From Colletotrichum lupini (lineage: Eukaryota; Ascomycota; Sordariomycetes; Glomerellales; Glomerellaceae), in the NCBI RefSeq assembly GCF_023278565.1, contig NC_064682.1, forward strand, positions 2,790,001-2,854,000: a stretch of 64,000 bases of DNA, given 5' to 3'. The notes below the pieces were generated by a model. That model saw only the letters and a program-made list of their open reading frames with translations, did no database searches and was not told where the DNA came from. Numbering within the stretch: the stretch's first letter is position 1; the number at the start of each line of letters is the position of its first letter. The position numbers and the translations under genes are program-made. Positions 57,464 to 64,000 of this stretch are shown in pieces.

Positions 57464-60399
57464 CGTTCCTGCAAGTATATTGAAGCACCTCGCTGAAAGA
57501 TGAGTGGAAAGAGGGTACGAAAATGCAGCCAAGTCGGCGTTCTATTCAGAAAAGGGATGAAGAAACTGCGAATACAACGGCCGTTATGATGCTGTGCGTC
57601 TCTGGTTGCGAGGGAAACGGAATCATGGCAAGAATAAGAGGGGAAAGGGGAATTTCAGCTTCTACACATCAACTTTAACGTGCTTATGGCCACTGCCATC
57701 AAGGGGTATGTCGGATTAGAAGTCTAATTCGACCGCGGCATACAGCCGACTGCGCAGGGGCTAATTAGGGGCCTTATTTACGATTATCATAGCTAGCCTA
57801 ACCTACGGTTAGAACCTCCTTTTTATACTTACTACGTAGATATTTATATAATTTAATTAATCTCTTTATTAACTACGGTTCGAACTAACTACCCTATAAT
57901 AGGGATACTAATACTAATTAGTAATTAAATTCTATTATTATAAATTAATAAAATATCTTATTACGTAAAAGAGATAACTTCTTAATACTGCATAGGATAA
58001 GAGATTTATATTAATTAACTTTATAAAAATAGATAAAAAAGGAGGCGATTCTTAAATACTATACGGAATTAAATAATTATAGCCTTTTATTACTTATAAG
58101 AAGTCGACGTTTATTATGTTAAACTACGTTAATTAACGGAACTACTTAAGTAATTAGCCTTTTATTATTACCCTAAGTAGCTTTTTTATTAAAACGACTT
58201 TTTTATAACCGGCCCGTAATTAGAAATTAACTAGTTAAATTAATAAAAAAAAATACCTACGCGACGACTACTTACTTAATTGATTAATATAACGAACGAG
58301 CTTAATAATATAATATAAAAAAGTACTGCGCGATCGAAAAAGGGGATTTCTAAATATAAATATTCTTACTTAGTAACAAAAGTAACCTTATAAGAGTTAT
58401 TAAGTTAAGAGATTTATAATATATAGAAAAGTCTATTATTACGAAAATTTTATAAGTATAACCTTAAGCCCGTAATTTAAATAACCTCTTTATAGCTCCC
58501 TTAACTACCCCCTAGGTATTACTTAGGAATATAGTATAAAGAACGGTTTAATAAAAGAGGAGGGGATTTAGAGGTCCTAATAATATTAAGTTAAGAGTAT
58601 TATAGATCTTAGAGATTAACTTAAGAAAAAGGTAGTTACCCTAAAGTAGTCCTACGACTTCTTATTAGAGTTATTATTAGCTTAAGAAAAGGCTAAAAAG
58701 ACGAGGATCTAAGGGGAAAAGAAAAGAATTTTTTAGAGGGCTATTAAAGGGCTTCTTTTTATATTAACTCCCGGTACGAGATTATTAATTTTAAAAAATT
58801 AACTAAGTAATAAAAGGGATCGCTAATAAGCGATAATTACTTAACTATAATTAAATTACGAAAAAGACTACTTAAAAGATATAAAATAGAGTATTAAGAG
58901 GCTATAAAAAATAAAATCTTTAAGGTATCTAACCCTACTACGTATATATAATAAGTAGGTATTTTTAGTAAGTTTTTAAAATTTATAATTTTATAAAAAG
59001 GAGGGCTTAACTTCGTTAACTATACTCAACGGCCTATATAGTTCTTAATAATTTATATAGCTCTTTTACGAGCTACTTAGCGTCTATTTTTAACTATTTT
59101 TATAAAATATTATTTAAAAAGAGGTAGGTTAAAAAAAGAAGCTATTTAGAGATTATAAAGAGCACGAGGCTTAAGAAGTTAGAAATATATAAAATAGCGG
59201 AAATTACTAAAGATCCTAAAACTAATTACTATATCTTCTTATAGTAATATAAACGTCTACCGCTACTATTATAAAAAGGAACTACTAAAACTTACCCTTT
59301 TATATTAAATAAAAAAGAGGATTTTAATAAGTACGATAGCTAGCGATTTAAAAAAGTAGTAGTAATTATTAAAAATAATAAAAACGAGAGTAGTAGCGAG
59401 ATAGTAAGAAGAAATAAGAATCTCTTAGACCTTAATAAATTTATTAAGTAGCGAAAGTACGAATTTATTATAATTAGCGCACGGATTAAATATATCCTTA
59501 TTAAAATTAAATACGCTAATAATTACTAATATAAGTATAAGCTAGAGTACGACCCTTAGTAAGTTAGGGTAAAAAAAAAGAGGACAAAACCCGATCTTAA
59601 ATAGAATCCTAATCCTTTATAAATAAGTAAATATTAACCCGGACCATTAAAGAACGTAAATATATAGAATTATAGATTAGCTTAATAGTAAGTAAATTAA
59701 CGTAGTATTAATCTATTTAACTAAAGTCTATAAAAAAAAGGGGCTATAGGGGTAACCCCTATTTTATAAGATTATAAACGACTTTAGTTACTAGCTAAAC
59801 GAATAGTTTATAAGCATAAGCCTAGGGATTATAAAAGTAGTTAATAAATTCCTTTATAGGCGAGGGGTATTACTAGCGTAATTATAATTATAAGAGCTAT
59901 ATAAAATACTAATAATAATAATTATAGAGGAGGAATTCGTACTATAGAACTAAGTATAGGTTAATAGAGCGTATAATCGCTTTAATAAATTTAAAAAAAG
60001 GGTAAACGACCTAGATTTCCTCCCTATAATTACTAACAGAAATTTATCGTTATAAAAGGATATACCGGGGTAAAATATAGTATTAGAAATACGATAATCG
60101 ATAATTCTACTTATTTCGATCTATAACTCGTTATTATTACTAATATAAAATTCGGTACTAATTAGTTAATAAAAAAAGAGGTAAACGACTTAAAGTTATT
60201 AATAATACGTAGTAACGTAGGGATCGTATATAAATACCGAAAATTTAGTAGTAAATACGAGGTAATTTATAAACCTTAAAAAGATCTTTTTAAGAGAGAA
60301 ATTATACTCTAGGGGGAAGTATAAGGTTTTATAAAAAACCCTAATAATATTTTATAATTATTACGAAAAAGTCGGAATTAGGGAATACTAATACTATTT

Positions 60400-63300
60400 A
60401 GTAATTAATATCGTATTTATAAATAAAGCCTTTAATTATTATTATAAAGCAGTACGTAATCTTAATTAAAATAACTTTTTTAATATAATTAACGTAATCT
60501 AAAACCGCTTCGAGACCTATAATAAGAACTTAGAACTCCTATCTAAGCTACGAGCGATTTTTTTTATATTTATAGCTAGGATAATAAAAGGTAAATTATA
60601 AATAAAGATCTTTAAAGAGCTTATTAATCGAATTAATAAGCTAGCGAAAACCTAGCTAAATAAGGGGATAAACGAGCAGAAAGTTAGATATCTCTATATT
60701 ATAGTCTAGCGTATATTAAAAATAAAAATAACCCTATACTAAGTACCCGAAAACTACGAGACGCTCTACTCGAGGCTAAAATCTAGCTTTAATATTAAAA
60801 TAAAAATGCTATACTAAACCTACCTCTAGGTATACGACGGCCCTTATTAATAATATTAGGTTAATTAAATGTATAATAAGAAAAGAAAAGAGGCTAGATA
60901 CGGTAATTGCTAATAAGGAGGCCTAGATTCGTTAAATAGGTAGAGATTTAATTTATAAGTAGGGTAATAGAAGAGGTAATATTATATTTATAAAAAGGAT
61001 AGATATTAATTAAGTAACTACTTTAAAAAAGAGCGTACTAAATCGTACGAATAATATAAAAAGTCGAGGGTAGTAAATAGTAAAACTAGCCCTTATTAAT
61101 TTAATTAATTCCTTATTATATATAAGGGCAAATCCGGGGGTATAGAACTTAGTAATAGCAATTAAAATAGCGGCTTAAAGTATATACCCCCTATAAGAGA
61201 TTTAGAAAATAAAAAAGATCTTACCCCCTATACTAACGAGTTAGATTATAACGAAATTAATAATATTAATTACTCTTTTTTTACCCCATTAGCTTCTAGA
61301 GGATATACGAGGCTAAACGAATAAAAAGTAACAGAAGCTCCTAATAAGTAGGCTTTTATTTATAAATAATAAGGGAAGGTCCTTTAAATAACGGATACGG
61401 AGGTAGTTAAAAGGGCAAATTTAATAGGGCTAAAGCCTATTCTCTTAATAATTAAAAAGAAGACGCTATCTCTCTTAATATTTAAAGAGAAAGAATATAG
61501 TACTAAGTAAATCTAGGAGTAGCTAAAGGGGTCCTTTTTATATTACTTAAATCCCTTAAATACTAAGCTCGTATAAGTATTTTATATAAGTAAAAAGTAC
61601 GGCCTAAATAATTTCTATAAGATTATTTTAAATATTAAGGTATTATAATAGTTAACTAAAAAAAAGGGTAATTTTAAATATTATAAAAGATCGCGCTAGT
61701 AATACTTAATGTATTAATAATAAGTATTACGAGGATTAGTTTCGGCCTAAGTAAGGAAATCGTCGCCCTAGGTATAATAAAAGTAGAGACGTATTTCGGA
61801 ACGATAACTTTTTATATTTTACTTATTAATACCCTATTTCTCTTATATCTAAAAGATATAAATCGATTAGGTATTATATTTAATAATACGAAGAATAGAA
61901 TCTCTAGTAGTAAGTACTTCGAGATAGTTAAATAATAATAGGGGTATATATTTATAAAGCTTAATAACGATATAAAGTCGATTAATTACCTAACGGAAAG
62001 TGAGCTTAAAAGACTATACCGGAGATTCGGATACTCGTTAGTTACGAGGTTATATAACCTTTTCTAGCACGTATAGCTTTAACGAGGTAATGCGGGATAT
62101 TCTTATAAAGAATATAAAAAGTGAATATTCATATAGAAGCAAGAATATATGAATATAGGGGATATAAGCGTATATAAAAGAGGTTTTTGTAGTAAAGAGA
62201 GTAATATAGTTGAATTACTATATGAGAAGTTGCTTGCTTAACGAAAGGTCTAGGTAGGCAAATACACGCCTACATATAGGCATAAAAACCTCCTACTAGA
62301 ATATTCCATTGCTTATTAATTATGATATAATTAATAAGCGTATACGTAAGTGAATGCGTAATCGTAGTACGTAATTCCGCCTCGAGTAAATTCCAGATTA
62401 TTCAGTTACCTTCCAGTACTTTCCATTGCTCACGTAAGCTTATATAAGCAGTATTGCTTACATAATCAATACCTATAATAATCTACAGAAATCGTAGATT
62501 AATATGGTATATAGTTTGCTTACGTAATACTGATAATAAGGCGAATAATAAGGTAAACAAAGTTACCTTCGTAACACCTTTTAAAGTAATTAGGTAATAA
62601 TAATATTAAAATAAGGGCGCTAGAGTAGTTAATAAAAGTATATTATTAATACTAAATAAATACGCAAAGCCTACGTAAATTTAAGTTTAAATTACATAAT
62701 AAGCTTAACTTCAACTAAGAAATCGTTATTAATATTTTTTATTTAAATAGTCGGCTAGTACTATATATAATCGACGTAGCTATATCTTTCTAAGTAGGGT
62801 AATTCCTCTAGGATTTATAAGTAAAAATAGTATAAGTAGCCCTACGAAAAAGCTAGATCGATATTTACTAGGGACCGCCACATAGTATTAGAACTAATAC
62901 TAGTACTAGCTTTAAATTAGTAAAGTTTAGGGATAATATAACGGCTTATAATATATAGCTAAAAGTCGTACCCGTTAAAGCGTATTATAGTATTAAAAAA
63001 GTAAAAAGGGTACATTAGTAATTAAAAAGGGCGTTTAGAATTATTAAAAAGGAAAATCCGGATTTTACTAATAACAAATGCCTCTAGATAGTACTTAAAT
63101 ACTATAACGATACTATAGGGCCTAACGGACTTATACTAACGCTATTAGTATTTAGAGTATATTTAAAAACGACTTTAGCTTTATTATTATTACTAAGCGT
63201 AAACTAACGAGCCTAAGTAATTAAAAAAATAATATAAGTACTACGCGAGGTAAGCGTAAAAAAGCAAGTTAACAAGGTAATTATTACGTATAATAGGCCC

Positions 63301-63619
63301 GATATAGGAGGTAATTTAAATATATTACTAAATTCGGATATATAAGTATAGTACGAAATTACTTAATAATAGGCTAGGCTATATAAGTTAATTTTCGTTA
63401 ACGAGCGCTCTTATATAGTTATAAGAGATCGTAACTAGTTACTTAAAGTATTAATTATAGTAGTTAGACCGTACTATATAAATCCTAACGAGGTAATTTT
63501 TAACCTATAAAAAGAAGAAGAGCTAGGGGAAACTATATAACCCGCAATAGAGGTATAAGAAATTATCCTTAATAAAATCGTCGTAATAATACTAATAGAC
63601 GATAAGGAAAAAGAAATTA
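60400..63619 (+). pseudogene. Ty1/Copia gag-pol relic, split by a repeat insertion
   Basis: Translating through the stops in shifting frames gives, in order, a gag zinc-knuckle relic (60980-61060), a protease-region block around 61760-61920 (TFYILLINTLFLLYL), a pre-integrase block at 62004-62064 (RLYRRFGY), and an integrase core from about 62,700 (IVINIFYLN) to past 63,100. Positions that hold Cys, His and Trp in intact elements read Tyr or stop here, as C-to-T and G-to-A change predicts. The order matches Copia rather than Gypsy. The reading is interrupted at about 62,092-62,576 and ended at 63,620 by inserted repeats. The reverse transcriptase would lie beyond the window. Not functional. 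Confidence 0.75.
62092..62576 (+). repeat. LTR-like repeat inserted in the Copia relic, copy A
   Basis: The part 62196-62576 matches 63620-64000 in inverted orientation over 381 bases with about four differences. It retains ordinary CA and TG content, unlike the surrounding block. The right end reads ...TTCGTAACA and a TATATAAAAG box lies at 62,171. The left limit (TGCGGG at 62,092) is a guess from where the Copia reading stops. It may be a solo LTR or a MITE-like element; no clear target duplication was found. Confidence 0.7.
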
Positions 63620-64000
63620 TGTTACGAAGGTAACTTTGTTTACCTTATTATTCGCCTTATTATCAATATTACGTAAGCAAACTATATACCATATTAATCT
63701 ACGATTTCTGTAGATTATTATAGGTATTGATTATGTAAGCAATACTGCTTATATAAGCTTACGTGAGCAATGGAAAGTACTAGAAGGTAACTGAATAATC
63801 AGGAATTTACTCGAGGCGGAATTACGTACTACGATTACGCATTCACTTACGTATACGCTTATTAATTATATCATAATTAATAAGCAATGGAATATTCTAG
63901 TAGGAGGTTTTTATGCCTATATATAGGCGTGTATTTGCCTACCTAGACCTTTCGTTAAGCAAGCAACTTCTCATATAGTAATTCAACTATATTACTCTCT
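63620..64000 (-). repeat. LTR-like repeat, copy B, inverted and cut by window end
   Basis: Begins TGTTACGAAGG and is the reverse complement of 62196-62576. It continues beyond the window. It is inserted at the point where the Copia integrase reading ends (63,619). Confidence 0.75.

Larger units (their letters stand above)
57736..64000. mobile_element. AT-rich, RIP-degraded transposon block
   Basis: From about 57,735 to the end the sequence becomes strongly AT-rich with no open frame of useful length. CA and TG dinucleotides are rare while TA is abundant and CG is still present, the expected footprint of C-to-T change at CpA sites by repeat-induced point mutation. 57,736 to about 60,400 contains no identifiable domain. 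From about 60,400 a Ty1/Copia element can be followed on the plus strand. The element runs out of the window. Confidence 0.85.

Noticed and set aside
62196..64000. Inverted repeats as terminal repeats of one DNA transposon
   Set aside because: The 1 kb between them is a continuation of the Copia integrase region, not a transposase, so the copies are better explained as two separate insertions.

Overview
The window looks like a stretch of nuclear genome from a filamentous ascomycete, most likely a Sordariomycete and plausibly plant-associated (inference). Protein genes are cut by short GT-AG introns of about 50-160 bases, often with CTAAC/CTGAC-type branch sites. Family content (Pth11-like receptor, PL9 pectate lyase, GMC oxidoreductase, large fungal zinc-finger protein) is typical of that group. 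The last 6.3 kb is AT-rich transposon debris with the signature of repeat-induced point mutation (RIP). I did not pin down a genus.

Layout. 1-6,650 is gene-poor: a 30-base poly(A) run, a GT microsatellite, and a long pyrimidine-rich stretch (about 1,990-4,390) that resembles a transcript leader but has no convincing gene. A cytochrome P450 with an apparent frameshift follows on the minus strand (6,657-8,493). Next come a DUF300/OST-alpha-type membrane protein (10,538-12,304), an intron-bearing tRNA-His (12,784-12,873), the mitochondrial import subunit PAM16 (13,684-14,258), a secreted PL9 pectate lyase (15,124-16,378), YIP1 (18,277-19,489), an RCC1 homologue with a histone-H1-like tail (20,502-22,633), a small membrane protein with an in-frame TAG (23,979-24,596), and a metallothionein-like Cys-rich protein (24,781-25,322).

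The middle carries an aminoglycoside-phosphotransferase-like pseudokinase (27,081-28,553), a mucin-like single-pass cell-surface protein (30,033-31,792), a secreted GMC oxidoreductase (32,287-34,341), an APC amino-acid/choline permease (35,876-37,647), and a TB2/DP1/HVA22 ER-shaping protein (39,504-40,789). A group of organelle and cofactor genes follows: MGM101 (mtDNA maintenance), COA4 (cytochrome oxidase assembly) and BPL1 (biotin ligase), then a glutathione S-transferase with a probable mitochondrial leader. After a 2.5 kb gap come a Pth11-like seven-TM receptor, a secreted SRPBCC-like protein convergent with it, and a five-exon gene for a 1,263-residue zinc-finger protein (53,438-57,463).

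At about 57,735 the sequence switches abruptly to RIP-degraded DNA. Within it I can read relics of a Ty1/Copia element in order on the plus strand (gag zinc knuckle, protease region, pre-integrase, integrase core). Two nearly identical repeats, 381 bases of which are visible in each, sit in inverted orientation inside the Copia pol region and largely escaped RIP. Most genes here are unrelated housekeeping or surface functions and I see no biosynthetic cluster or dedicated novel system. The best leads are the nested repeat pair, the in-frame TAG gene, the degenerate kinase and the large zinc-finger gene at the RIP border.
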